Notes under the pieces: generated by a model
Told to the model about the DNA's origin: nothing
What the model saw: the letters and a program-made list of their open reading frames with translations, nothing else
Database searches by the model: none
DNA from: an uncultured Moheibacter sp.
GTDB taxonomy: Bacteria > Bacteroidota > Bacteroidia > Flavobacteriales > Weeksellaceae
Reading direction: 5' to 3'
Assembly: GCA_937875605.1 (NCBI GenBank)
Contig: CALLXZ010000302.1
Span: forward strand, 1 to 7,324
DNA: 7,324 nucleotides
Shown: piece after piece, positions 1 to 6,031 of the stretch
How the letters are laid out: each line of letters starts with the position of its first letter
Position numbering within the stretch: the stretch's first letter is position 1
Program-made: the position numbers and the translations under genes

Positions 1-2
1 CC

Positions 3-215
3 GCCACAATCGAAGAAGAAAATGAAACCGGATTGGTTTATGTTGACTATGCACAACAATTCAATATACAAAACAAAATAATACACCGCATCTACTGCGA
101 AAAAATACATAGTAACAGCCAGATTGTTATAGAAATGGATAGTAAAGAGCAAATCATTTTACGCGCCCAAAACGCTGATATATTTGATTCGGCTACTGAA
201 CTGGTAAAAATTTAA
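3..215 (+). CDS. C-terminal 70 residues of an unrecognised protein (5' end outside window)
   Basis: The reading frame is open from the first bases to a TAA at 213-215, so this is the 3' end of a gene that begins left of the window. A TTG at 33 lies inside the frame, but the frame continues upstream of it with acidic residues (IEEENETG), so it is unlikely to be the start. The visible part is hydrophilic with alternating short strand-like stretches (LVYVDYA, QIVIEMD, QIILRAQ), suggesting a small alpha/beta or all-beta fold, and it ends in ATELVKI. No signal peptide, membrane segment or catalytic motif is visible. It sits 20 bases before a SUKH immunity gene on the same strand, so it may be a toxin C-terminus or another immunity protein of the same locus; this is inference from position only. 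It is rich in ATA isoleucine codons. Confidence 0.6.
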   Translation, partial: ATIEEENETGLVYVDYAQQFNIQNKIIHRIYCEKIHSNSQIVIEMDSKEQIILRAQNADIFDSATELVKI

Positions 216-235
216 ACAAAATCAATTACATAATT

Positions 236-649
236 ATGGAACTATTTATTGCCGAAAACCCTCCCATTACACTCAGCGACATACAGGAATTTGAAACCGC
301 TAAAGGACTAACCCTGCCCGAAGATCATAAAGCACATCTACTACAGTATAATGGAGCCGAAGTTGAAAGTATAGAGGCGTATTTTGGTGTGCCTGACGAT
401 GACAGCAATTTCAGTTATTTTCATCCACTAAAATATGGTGATTCTATCCTCGTGGACACAGAGGATTATTTGCCGGAAAAGCACATCACCATTGGCTGCA
501 CGTCTACCGGTTACCTCGCCATGTCGCTCACTGAAGATACCTACGGGCATATTTATGTTTATTATTCGGAAGTAGAATTGAAATTCCTTGCGGCTTCTTT
601 CACCGAGTTTATAGAAGGTCTTATCGAATATGACGACGAATTGAACTAA
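236..649 (+). CDS. SMI1/KNR4 (SUKH) family protein, probable toxin-immunity protein
   Basis: 137 residues, no signal peptide or membrane segment, so cytoplasmic. The SUKH pattern is visible: a helix entering E20-x3-G24, then the L27-P28-E29-D30 turn, a helix ending in L35-L36, and the Y38-N39-G40 motif. A strand-rich half follows with the acidic loop PDDDS, an IGCTSTGYLAM strand pair (usual 'IG...G..I.L' position) and G-H-I-Y-V-Y near residue 110. The C-terminus is acidic (EYDDELN). SUKH proteins typically bind and neutralise cognate nuclease or other toxin domains of contact-dependent or type VI systems, but some have other roles. The start ATG follows the preceding stop by 20 bases, so the two are probably co-transcribed. 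Codon use is unlike its neighbours: 12 of 15 leucines are CTN (5 CTA, 4 CTC) and none is TTA, which suggests acquisition. The cognate toxin is not visible. Confidence 0.8.
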   Translation: MELFIAENPPITLSDIQEFETAKGLTLPEDHKAHLLQYNGAEVESIEAYFGVPDDDSNFSYFHPLKYGDSILVDTEDYLPEKHITIGCTSTGYLAMSLTEDTYGHIYVYYSEVELKFLAASFTEFIEGLIEYDDELN

Positions 650-684
650 TCCAAATTAAGAAGGTAATAAATTATAAAAAAACA

Positions 685-735
685 ATGATAACAGAACAAT
701 ATTTACAAGAGATGGATAAAGGATATAAGAATTAA
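685..735 (+). pseudogene. Short ORF of 16 codons, possible remnant of a truncated gene
   Basis: ATG at 685 opens a frame encoding MITEQYLQEMDKGYKN before a TAA at 733-735. The amphipathic start resembles the first helix of a normal small cytoplasmic protein rather than random sequence, and the gene would be third in line after the SUKH gene, 35 bases behind its stop. It could be the 5' stub of another immunity-type gene whose remainder has been lost, a very small gene, or chance. No homology can be claimed from 16 residues. Confidence 0.2.
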
Positions 736-744
736 AACTTTTTG

Positions 745-752
745 TATATTTG
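745..752 (+). promoter_or_regulatory. Orphan Bacteroidetes-type -7 box (TATATTTG)
   Basis: TATATTTG matches the TAnnTTTG consensus exactly. No TTTG-type -33 element lies about 19-21 bases upstream, and no gene follows on this strand before 1376, so it may be chance in AT-rich DNA or a relic promoter. A transcript from it would begin just ahead of the hairpin at 761-778. Confidence 0.25.
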
Positions 753-760
753 TTATGAGG

Positions 761-778
761 TTAACGGAAACACGTTAA
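761..778. repeat. Perfect inverted repeat TTAACG-6 nt-CGTTAA
   Basis: Six-base arms TTAACG (761-766) and CGTTAA (773-778) flank the loop GAAACA. Neither strand has a proper T-run after it, so it is a poor intrinsic terminator. It could be a protein-binding palindrome or a hairpin in a small transcript from the box at 745-752. Confidence 0.3.
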
Positions 779-861
779 AAAGCAAAGCAATAAGCACCGT
801 TTCCAAATCGTCACCTGACTTCTTTGATTATCTCTATAAAAGATTAGTATTCAACCGATAC

Positions 862-879
862 AGTTTTTTCCTGAAAACT
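862..879. terminator. Weak inverted repeat between convergent genes, candidate terminator
   Basis: AGTTTT (862-867) and AAAACT (874-879) can form a six-base AT-rich stem with a TTCCTG loop. It lies 14 bases beyond the stop of the minus-strand gene and within the convergent spacer, which is where a terminator is expected. There is no GC-rich stem and only a poor T-run, so support is weak. Confidence 0.2.
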
Positions 880-892
880 TTAAAATAATCAT

Positions 893-1249
893 TTAAAACA
901 TTTCCCGATCCTCAAAATACTGAATCACAGCATTTTTCATGAGTAAACTTTGTTCGTTTGGTTTCAAATCCGGAAGTGGCTCTAAAAACTCAAACTGTGG
1001 CCAGCCATCTTTGTCCAAACCATCGAACCGATAATATCCAAACGGTTCCAAAACCCGACAAACCGCTATGTGAAGAAGATTAACTTTGTCGTCTTTTTTA
1101 AAACGTCTTTTACCTTTTCCTAATTCCTGAACCCCAATCAGAAAAAGGATGGTATCCAAATCAGGCGTTTCACCATCGGTGAAATTTTCGGCAAAAAACC
1201 GTTCGACTTTTTCCCATTTTTGTTTTCCGGTCAATTCCGTTTGATTCAT
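893..1249 (-). CDS. Conserved flavobacterial protein of unknown function (118 aa)
   Basis: I recognise this as the type of small soluble orphan common in Flavobacteriia, but no function is known to me. It has no signal peptide or membrane segment. The most conserved-looking core is residues 28-64, beginning TPDLDTILFLIGVQELGKG and continuing through a basic stretch (KRRFKKDDK) to HIAVC with C64. A second block at about 69-91 contains PFGYY and the D79-K-D-G-W-P84 turn. The C-terminal part is helical (LLMKNAVIQYFE). The start is the ATG at 1249; no other in-frame ATG precedes the core. A TAAATTTG box ends only 4 bases before this ATG, so the mRNA is probably leaderless or nearly so. It stands alone, convergent with the SUKH gene and divergent from the exporter gene. 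Confidence 0.75.
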   Translation of the reverse strand: MNQTELTGKQKWEKVERFFAENFTDGETPDLDTILFLIGVQELGKGKRRFKKDDKVNLLHIAVCRVLEPFGYYRFDGLDKDGWPQFEFLEPLPDLKPNEQSLLMKNAVIQYFEDREMF

Positions 1250-1253
1250 TTTG

Positions 1254-1261
1254 CAAATTTA
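1254..1261 (-). promoter_or_regulatory. -7 promoter box TAAATTTG for the 118-aa gene
   Basis: Read on the minus strand, 1261 to 1254 is TAAATTTG, an exact TAnnTTTG match. A CTTG about 21 bases upstream (plus-strand CAAG, 1283-1286) is a possible -33 element. Only CAAA separates the box from the ATG, which puts the expected transcription start at or very near the start codon. Confidence 0.55.
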
Positions 1262-1275
1262 GGCGATTGGTGTGT

Positions 1276-1303
1276 AAACTTTCAAGTTTCAGGTTCAAAG
1301 TTT
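1276..1303. repeat. Interrupted palindrome in a divergent promoter region
   Basis: AAACTTT (1276-1282) and AAAGTTT (1297-1303) are perfect complements around a 14-base centre; extending inward to AAACTTTCAA / TTCAAAGTTT gives one mismatch. It lies between the two divergent -7 boxes and overlaps the expected -33 region of the minus-strand gene, so it could be an operator. The centre (CAAGTTTCAGGTTCAAAG) also resembles the GTTTCAGGTTTCA-type low-complexity repeats scattered in flavobacterial spacers, which is the duller explanation. Confidence 0.3.
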
Positions 1304-1351
1304 TTCGGCTTCCTATTAATTTCTTAATTTTCGCCAACTATCAACAAAAAA

Positions 1352-1359
1352 TAAATTTG
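1352..1359 (+). promoter_or_regulatory. -7 promoter box TAAATTTG for the SMR exporter / AddB-like pair
   Basis: An exact TAnnTTTG match that ends 16 bases before the exporter ATG. The sequence about 20 bases upstream (TTTTCG near 1328) is only a fair -33 element. The leader is short and AT-rich; I see no guanidine-riboswitch-like structure, which matters because some relatives are controlled that way. Confidence 0.5.
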
Positions 1360-1375
1360 AATTAAATTTTCAATT

Positions 1376-1702
1376 ATGAACTGGATTATACTCATCATCG
1401 CCGGACTTTTTGAAGTCGGATTTGCTTCTTGTCTTGGGAAAGCAAAAGAAACTTCTGGCACCGAATCCTACTTTTGGTACGGAGGATTTTTGGTATGTCT
1501 GACCGTCAGTATGATTTTGCTGATAAAAGCTTCGGAAAACCTTCCCATCGGAACGGCTTATGCTGTTTGGACAGGGATTGGGGCTGTGGGAACGGTTTTA
1601 GTCGGGATTTTTATTTTTAATGAGCCCGCCACTTTTTGGCGAATCTTTTTCATTTGTACACTGATTGCATCCATAGTAGGACTTAAAGCGGTTTCGAATT
1701 GA
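1376..1702 (+). CDS. Small multidrug resistance (SMR) transporter, Gdx/SugE-like
   Basis: 108 residues with four membrane helices (about 1-21, 31-51, 57-79, 84-104), the standard length of the SMR family, which works as an inner-membrane dimer exchanging protons for cationic substrates. The essential Glu is E13, and the block L56-P-I-G-T-A-Y-A-V-W-T-G-I-G69 is the SMR signature in its Gdx/SugE form, giving Y62 and W65 at the binding-site positions and S45 at the helix-2 serine. Gdx proteins export guanidinium; other SMR branches export quaternary ammonium compounds. One difference is F16 where characterised Gdx proteins carry Trp, and the loop after helix 1 is three residues longer than in E. 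coli, so substrate is uncertain. ATG at 1376 follows a -7 box. Its TGA overlaps the next ATG (TGATG), so the nuclease downstream is translationally coupled to it. Confidence 0.88.
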   Translation: MNWIILIIAGLFEVGFASCLGKAKETSGTESYFWYGGFLVCLTVSMILLIKASENLPIGTAYAVWTGIGAVGTVLVGIFIFNEPATFWRIFFICTLIASIVGLKAVSN

Positions 1703-4416
1703 TGGAAAAATTTATTGATAAAGTTGTTTTAGAGCTCATTCAGAATTCCTCGAATTTTGAAAATACAACGATCATCCTACCCGGAAATCGTCCTAAATTA
1801 TTTTTTAGAAGAAGTTTTCAAAAACATAAAAAAAGTATTTTACTTCCTTGCTTTTTGAGTATTGATGAATTTATCGCTTCCGTTTCGGGGTTGCAATCTA
1901 TTTCGCAGATTCAGCTTTGTTTTCAAGCGTATCATTCCTATCAGAAAATTACGGATACACCGGACGAATTTGAAGTTTTTCTCAAATGGATTCCTACTTT
2001 ACAAAAGGATTTTGACGATATCAATTCTGCTTTGGTTGATCCTCATTCGATTTTTGATTATTTGGTTTCGGCTGAACGAATTAAAAAATGGGGACAGGAA
2101 GAATTGGAAATCGGCAGCAATCAGTTGATGAGTAAACATCTGTATTTCTGGAAGATGGCAAAGGATTTGTTTTTTCAATTAAATGATGATTTACTTCAAA
2201 AAAAATTGGCTTATCGGGGTTTGATGTATAAAAAAGCCGTGGAAAATCTGCCGGAATTTCTGGAAAATAATCCAACGGATTTTGTATTTGTCGGTCTAAA
2301 TGCCCTTTCCAATGCTGAACGAAAAATTATATTTGAACTAAATATAATTGGAAAAGCGCAGTTATTTTGGGATTCCGATATCTATTATATGGAAGATTCC
2401 AATCAGGAATCGGGCTATTTTTTACGATCGTACAAAGAATCGCTGAACAAATGGAATTGGCAATTTAATACCTTTTCCCAACCTAAAAAAATAGAAGTAA
2501 CCGAAATTGGAAAACGAGTAGGACAAGCCAAATACTTACATAAAATTCTCAATGAAATTCCGGAGGAAGAATGGACGGAAACCGCTATAGTATTGGCAGA
2601 AGAAACCATATTGCCAGCTGTTTTGAGTTCGATTCCTTCGCAAATTAAAAAAGTCAATATCACAATGGGTTTTCCGCTCAATAAATCCACGATGGCTTAT
2701 TTTTTTCGTTCCGTTTTTGAGTTGCAGATGAACCGTGAGAAATTGGGAAATGGAACAACTTATTATTTTAAAAATGTTTTGGATATTTTAGGAAATACGA
2801 TTTTCAAAGAACAAAATCCGGTTTCCACAGAAGTTTCCATCCGCATTCGTCGTGAAAACCATATTTTTTCTTCTCCTAAATTTTTAGCCGAACAATTAGA
2901 AAAAAGCATTTTTCAGGAGCTCTTTGAAATTCCCGAAAATGTTGGTTCGTTTGTAGATCAGCTTCAGAAATGGGTTGACGATCAAATGCGGAAAGCGGAA
3001 ATTCAGATAAATGAATTGGATAAAGAATATTTGTATCGGTTCAGTTTATTGTTTTCTCAATTAAAGCAAGAATTAGCCGGTTTTTCACATATAAACGATT
3101 TCAAAACACTATATGTTTTGTACAATCGTTTGTTGCAAAATGAAACGATTTCCTTTGTAGGCGAACCTTTGGAAGGACTTCAGATCGTCGGACTTTTGGA
3201 AACGCGTTTATTGGATTTTAAAAATGTGATTATTCTTTCGGTCAACGATGGGATCCTGCCACCAGGAAGGGTGGAGAGTTCCTACATTCCATACGACATA
3301 CGTCGCGAAATGGGATTGAATACTTTTACCGAAAACGATGCTGTTTTTGCCTATCATTTTTACCGGTTGTTGCAAAGGGCAGAAAATATAGAATTGATTT
3401 ACAATTCCGAACCCGATGCATTGGGTTCAGGTGAAAAAAGCCGATTCATTACTCAAATTGAAATTGAATCCGGACATGAAATTCGTTATAAAATTGCTAC
3501 ACCTCAATTTGAATCACCAGTTCAGAATCCGCTAATTATTCCGAAAACTGAAAGGGTGATAGAAGCACTGAACCGCTGGGTGGAAAAACGTATTTCGCCT
3601 TCGTCCTTGAATTCTTACCTAAGAAATCCGATTGAATTTTATCAGCAAAAAGTTTTGAAACTGGAAGAATTTGAAGAAGCCGAAGAAACTGTCGGAGCAA
3701 GGGTTTTAGGAAATATTGTCCATAAATCGTTGGAAGAATTATATACGCCTTTACTCGGAAAAATACTTATTCCTTCGGATATTCAACCTTTGCTGGGAAA
3801 TCTGGAACCGGTAGTCGAAAAATATTTCAGGGAAGAATACAAAAGCGGTGAATTCAAACGGGGAAAGAATTATTTGATTTATAAAATAGTTTATTCATTT
3901 GTTGAAAATGTTCTGAAGAATGATTTGAAAATCTGTACAGAATCAGAATTGATCATCTTGAATTTAGAACAGGAAGCCAACGTGGAACTTACGTTGCAAA
4001 ATGGAAAAAAAGTAATTTTAGGTGGATTCATTGACAGGATTGATTCGGTTAACGGTCAAAAGCGAATTATCGATTATAAAACCGGATATGTCGATGAAAA
4101 AGAATTGAAAATCAAATCAGAAAACATTTCTAAAGTGTTTAGTGAAGATAAATTTCCAAAACCTTTGCAACTTTTGATCTACGCCGAAATGTTTTTTGGA
4201 AATAATGAAAATCAATTTGTTCAATTTGGGATTTATCCATTGAAATATCCTAAAAAAGAAGTAGTTAGTTTGCGGATTGATGATGAATTAAGTTTTGACA
4301 ATCAAATTTTAGAACTGATTCAAAAGCCTTTAAGTTATTTGATTGAAGAAATTTTAAATCCGAATGTTCCATTTGCTGAAAACAGAGAGCAGATGATTGA
4401 AAATTTGGATGTTTAG
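1702..4416 (+). CDS. AddB-like PD-(D/E)XK nuclease family protein
   Basis: 904 residues from ATG 1702, which shares its A with the upstream TGA; a TTG one codon earlier is a false start. This is the Bacteroidetes AddB-like family, the expected partner of an AddA/UvrD-type helicase in double-strand-break processing. The N-terminal third has the inactivated helicase fold: TIILPGNRPKLFFRRSF stands where Bacillus AddB has a Walker A, with no GKS/T. Further marks are F-V-G-L-N-A-L near 200 and F-W-D-S-D around W223-D224. A helicase-like block follows at about 490-560 (VGLLETRLLDF, ILPPGR). The C-terminal RecB-type nuclease is complete: H674, G775-F-I-D778-R-I-D781, D791-Y-K793-T-G, and Q823-L-x2-Y827. 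The Fe-S cluster of classic AddB is absent: N642 replaces the usual Cys in YLRNP, and only three Cys exist (50, 73, 745). No helicase partner gene is in the window. Confidence 0.88.
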   Translation: MEKFIDKVVLELIQNSSNFENTTIILPGNRPKLFFRRSFQKHKKSILLPCFLSIDEFIASVSGLQSISQIQLCFQAYHSYQKITDTPDEFEVFLKWIPTLQKDFDDINSALVDPHSIFDYLVSAERIKKWGQEELEIGSNQLMSKHLYFWKMAKDLFFQLNDDLLQKKLAYRGLMYKKAVENLPEFLENNPTDFVFVGLNALSNAERKIIFELNIIGKAQLFWDSDIYYMEDSNQESGYFLRSYKESLNKWNWQFNTFSQPKKIEVTEIGKRVGQAKYLHKILNEIPEEEWTETAIVLAEETILPAVLSSIPSQIKKVNITMGFPLNKSTMAYFFRSVFELQMNREKLGNGTTYYFKNVLDILGNTIFKEQNPVSTEVSIRIRRENHIFSSPKFLAEQLEKSIFQELFEIPENVGSFVDQLQKWVDDQMRKAEIQINELDKEYLYRFSLLFSQLKQELAGFSHINDFKTLYVLYNRLLQNETISFVGEPLEGLQIVGLLETRLLDFKNVIILSVNDGILPPGRVESSYIPYDIRREMGLNTFTENDAVFAYHFYRLLQRAENIELIYNSEPDALGSGEKSRFITQIEIESGHEIRYKIATPQFESPVQNPLIIPKTERVIEALNRWVEKRISPSSLNSYLRNPIEFYQQKVLKLEEFEEAEETVGARVLGNIVHKSLEELYTPLLGKILIPSDIQPLLGNLEPVVEKYFREEYKSGEFKRGKNYLIYKIVYSFVENVLKNDLKICTESELIILNLEQEANVELTLQNGKKVILGGFIDRIDSVNGQKRIIDYKTGYVDEKELKIKSENISKVFSEDKFPKPLQLLIYAEMFFGNNENQFVQFGIYPLKYPKKEVVSLRIDDELSFDNQILELIQKPLSYLIEEILNPNVPFAENREQMIENLDV

Positions 4417-4452
4417 ATGAAAAACCAAATTTCTGTTTCAATCAAATACAAT

Positions 4453-4460
4453 TATCTTTG
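4453..4460 (+). promoter_or_regulatory. -7 promoter box TATCTTTG for the deacetylase/formyltransferase operon
   Basis: TATCTTTG fits TAnnTTTG exactly and lies 37 bases after the nuclease stop. A TCTG about 17 bases upstream (4432-4435) is a marginal -33 element. Expected transcription start is near 4465-4468, giving a leader of about 15 bases to the ATG at 4482. The TTG at 4458 is part of this box and so is not a usable start codon. Confidence 0.6.
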
Positions 4461-4481
4461 CATCAGAAGAATAAACTGACC

Positions 4482-5228
4482 ATGCCCAAAACACTTGCAT
4501 TTTTATACCATGAAGTTATTGATGATTATTCGGAATCTGGATTTCAGAACAAGGACAATCTGGCGTATATGCATAAAACGGAAGTTTTTCGAAATCATCT
4601 TGAAATTTATTCCAATCATCTGAAAATAAATGAATTAAAAAAAGTAGACCAAATCCTTTTCACATTTGATGACGGTGGTATTTCCAATTTGAAATCGGCT
4701 CAAATTTTGGAAGAATTTGGGTTAAAAGGAATGTACTTTATCACTACGAAACGAATTGGTACAAAAGGATTTTTAGCAAAAGAAGATATTTTAAATTTAC
4801 ATAATTCAGGGCACATCATTGGTTCTCATTCACACACACATCCCATGATTTTCAGAAGTTTAAATTATGAGAAAATGGTAGAAGAATGGAAAACTTCGAA
4901 GCAAATTCTTGAAGAAATCATAGACGAAGAAATTTTGTATGCATCCGTTCCGGGTGGAGATTCTGATCTGAAAACCTATCAATCGGCTTCGGAAGCAGGA
5001 ATTTCCTTTGTTTTTGATTCGGAACCCATTTTGGAATCGAGATTTTCCGAAGATTCCGAGATTTTTGGACGTTTTTCTGTGAAATCTCAAACAAGCGATC
5101 AGGAATTTCGTGATATGCTGGAATTGAGTAATTTATCAAGGTTACAACGTAATCGGAGAATTAAATCAATGATAAAGAAAATCATTTTTCCTATCCATCA
5201 ATACATTCAAAACAAGAAAAATGACTAA
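4482..5228 (+). CDS. Polysaccharide deacetylase (NodB homology) family protein
   Basis: 248 residues from ATG 4482. The frame stays open to a TTG at 4458, but that lies inside the promoter box, so the ATG is preferred. The NodB fold is marked by motif 1 T-F-D63-D64-G65 (catalytic base and metal Asp), motif 2 H116-S-H-T-H120 (metal histidines) and motif 3 S155-V-P157-G-G-D. The family's N-terminal F-L-Y-H-E motif is at residues 7-11. NodB enzymes are metal-dependent hydrolases of N-acyl or O-acyl groups on carbohydrates; ArnD, a deformylase, is a relative. There is no signal peptide, so it probably acts on a cytoplasmic or membrane-face substrate. The C-terminus (about 220-248) is strongly basic and helical, possibly membrane-associating. 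The stop overlaps the next gene by 8 bases. The exact substrate is not shown; family placement is firm. Confidence 0.87.
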   Translation: MPKTLAFLYHEVIDDYSESGFQNKDNLAYMHKTEVFRNHLEIYSNHLKINELKKVDQILFTFDDGGISNLKSAQILEEFGLKGMYFITTKRIGTKGFLAKEDILNLHNSGHIIGSHSHTHPMIFRSLNYEKMVEEWKTSKQILEEIIDEEILYASVPGGDSDLKTYQSASEAGISFVFDSEPILESRFSEDSEIFGRFSVKSQTSDQEFRDMLELSNLSRLQRNRRIKSMIKKIIFPIHQYIQNKKND

Positions 5229-6024
5229 TAAATCCCTACGAGTTGTTTGCCTGTTTGGCACCGGAATTATTTTTGATAAAACGCTAAGTGTTTTGCTTGA
5301 AAATGAGGTTAATGTGGTCGGTGTAGTCAATGCTAATAAACATAAAAGAGGAATCGATTTTTCTTATTTGAAAATAGCCGGAAAGAAATACGGTTACGTT
5401 CAGGTGTTTTTACAAATCCTGGGACGAATTTATTATAAAATACTGAACAACAAGAAAGACCGTGAAATTTTCAATCAAATTTATAACGAGGATGAAATTC
5501 AGTCCATTTTAAAAAACTATTCGTTTCAATCCTTTCAAACAGACGATTACGGAAATCCGGAAACGATGGAATTTATAAAATCTCTTCAGCCTGATTTATT
5601 GTTGGTTCATACAGGTTATTGGGTTGGAAAAAAAGTTCGAAATATCGTAAACGGAAGAGTAATCGCCGGACATCCGGGCATCACGCCGGATTATCGGGGT
5701 GTTCATTCCCCTTTTTGGGCGATTTTTAATGGCGAGCCGGAAAAAGTCGGTTATACGGTTTTTTGGTTAGATAGTGGCGTGGATACAGGCGATATTTTGT
5801 TTCAATCTACAGTTCCGATTGATGAAGGAGATAGCTATTTTACGCTGAGCTGGAAAGGAATGGTTGGAATTGCAGAAAATCAGGCGAAAATTATCAAAGA
5901 AATAGAAAAAGGTTCAGAACCTGAATCCCGAAAAGTCGGTGAAGTGGATGAAAAGACAAATTATACCCATCCTACTCTTTTTCAGTATTTGAAATACAGA
6001 AAAATGCAGAAGGGAGTATCCTAA
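5221..6024 (+). CDS. Formyltransferase-fold protein, probable sugar-N-formyltransferase type
   Basis: 267 residues. The N-terminus is a Rossmann-type start (LRVVCLFGTGIIFDKTL) and residues 125-200 hold the formyltransferase core: P-D-L-L-L-V-H, then G150-H151-P152-G153-I-T-P-D-Y-R-G and L183-D184-S-G-V-D188-T-G-D. The His and the second Asp of the usual Asn/His/Asp triad are present, but the Asn position (two before His) is A149. It lacks the C-terminal tRNA-binding domain of methionyl-tRNA formyltransferase (about 315 residues), and is longer than GART because of an insertion at about 45-110. Members of this branch usually formylate amino sugars with N10-formyltetrahydrofolate. It starts 8 bases inside the deacetylase gene, without a Shine-Dalgarno, so the two are one operon and probably act on one sugar. 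The Ala substitution leaves activity open. Confidence 0.8.
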   Translation: MTNKSLRVVCLFGTGIIFDKTLSVLLENEVNVVGVVNANKHKRGIDFSYLKIAGKKYGYVQVFLQILGRIYYKILNNKKDREIFNQIYNEDEIQSILKNYSFQSFQTDDYGNPETMEFIKSLQPDLLLVHTGYWVGKKVRNIVNGRVIAGHPGITPDYRGVHSPFWAIFNGEPEKVGYTVFWLDSGVDTGDILFQSTVPIDEGDSYFTLSWKGMVGIAENQAKIIKEIEKGSEPESRKVGEVDEKTNYTHPTLFQYLKYRKMQKGVS

Positions 6025-6031
6025 GTTATTT

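Larger units (their letters stand above)
650..892. other. Gene-poor spacer, possible scar at the edge of the immunity locus
   Basis: There is no convincing gene in these 243 bases between the converging SUKH gene and the minus-strand gene. Three things can be seen: a 16-codon ORF (685-735), a TATATTTG box (745-752) with no gene behind it, and a perfect hairpin (761-778). A second weak inverted repeat lies at 862-879. The mix suggests decay of a longer gene series, but no insertion-sequence ends or duplicated target sites are visible. Confidence 0.4.

Noticed and set aside
33..35. TTG as start of the first gene
   Set aside because: The frame continues to the window edge with protein-like sequence, so the gene is partial rather than 60 residues long.
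1276..1305. Intrinsic terminator from the hairpin and T-run
   Set aside because: It lies between divergent genes, where no transcript needs ending, and the T-run is part of the stem.
1699..1701. TTG as start of the nuclease
   Set aside because: It is followed at once by an ATG that overlaps the upstream TGA; the ATG is the natural coupled start.
2081..2690. Minus-strand frames inside the nuclease gene
   Set aside because: They have low-complexity or unlike-protein composition and lie opposite a well-conserved gene; they are shadows.
4860..5139. Two overlapping minus-strand frames inside the deacetylase gene
   Set aside because: They overlap each other, have no promoter and no recognisable family; the plus-strand gene carries the NodB motifs.
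5221..6024. Methionyl-tRNA formyltransferase or GART
   Set aside because: There is no C-terminal tRNA-binding domain, a large insertion follows the Rossmann start, the Asn is changed, and it is coupled to a deacetylase gene.
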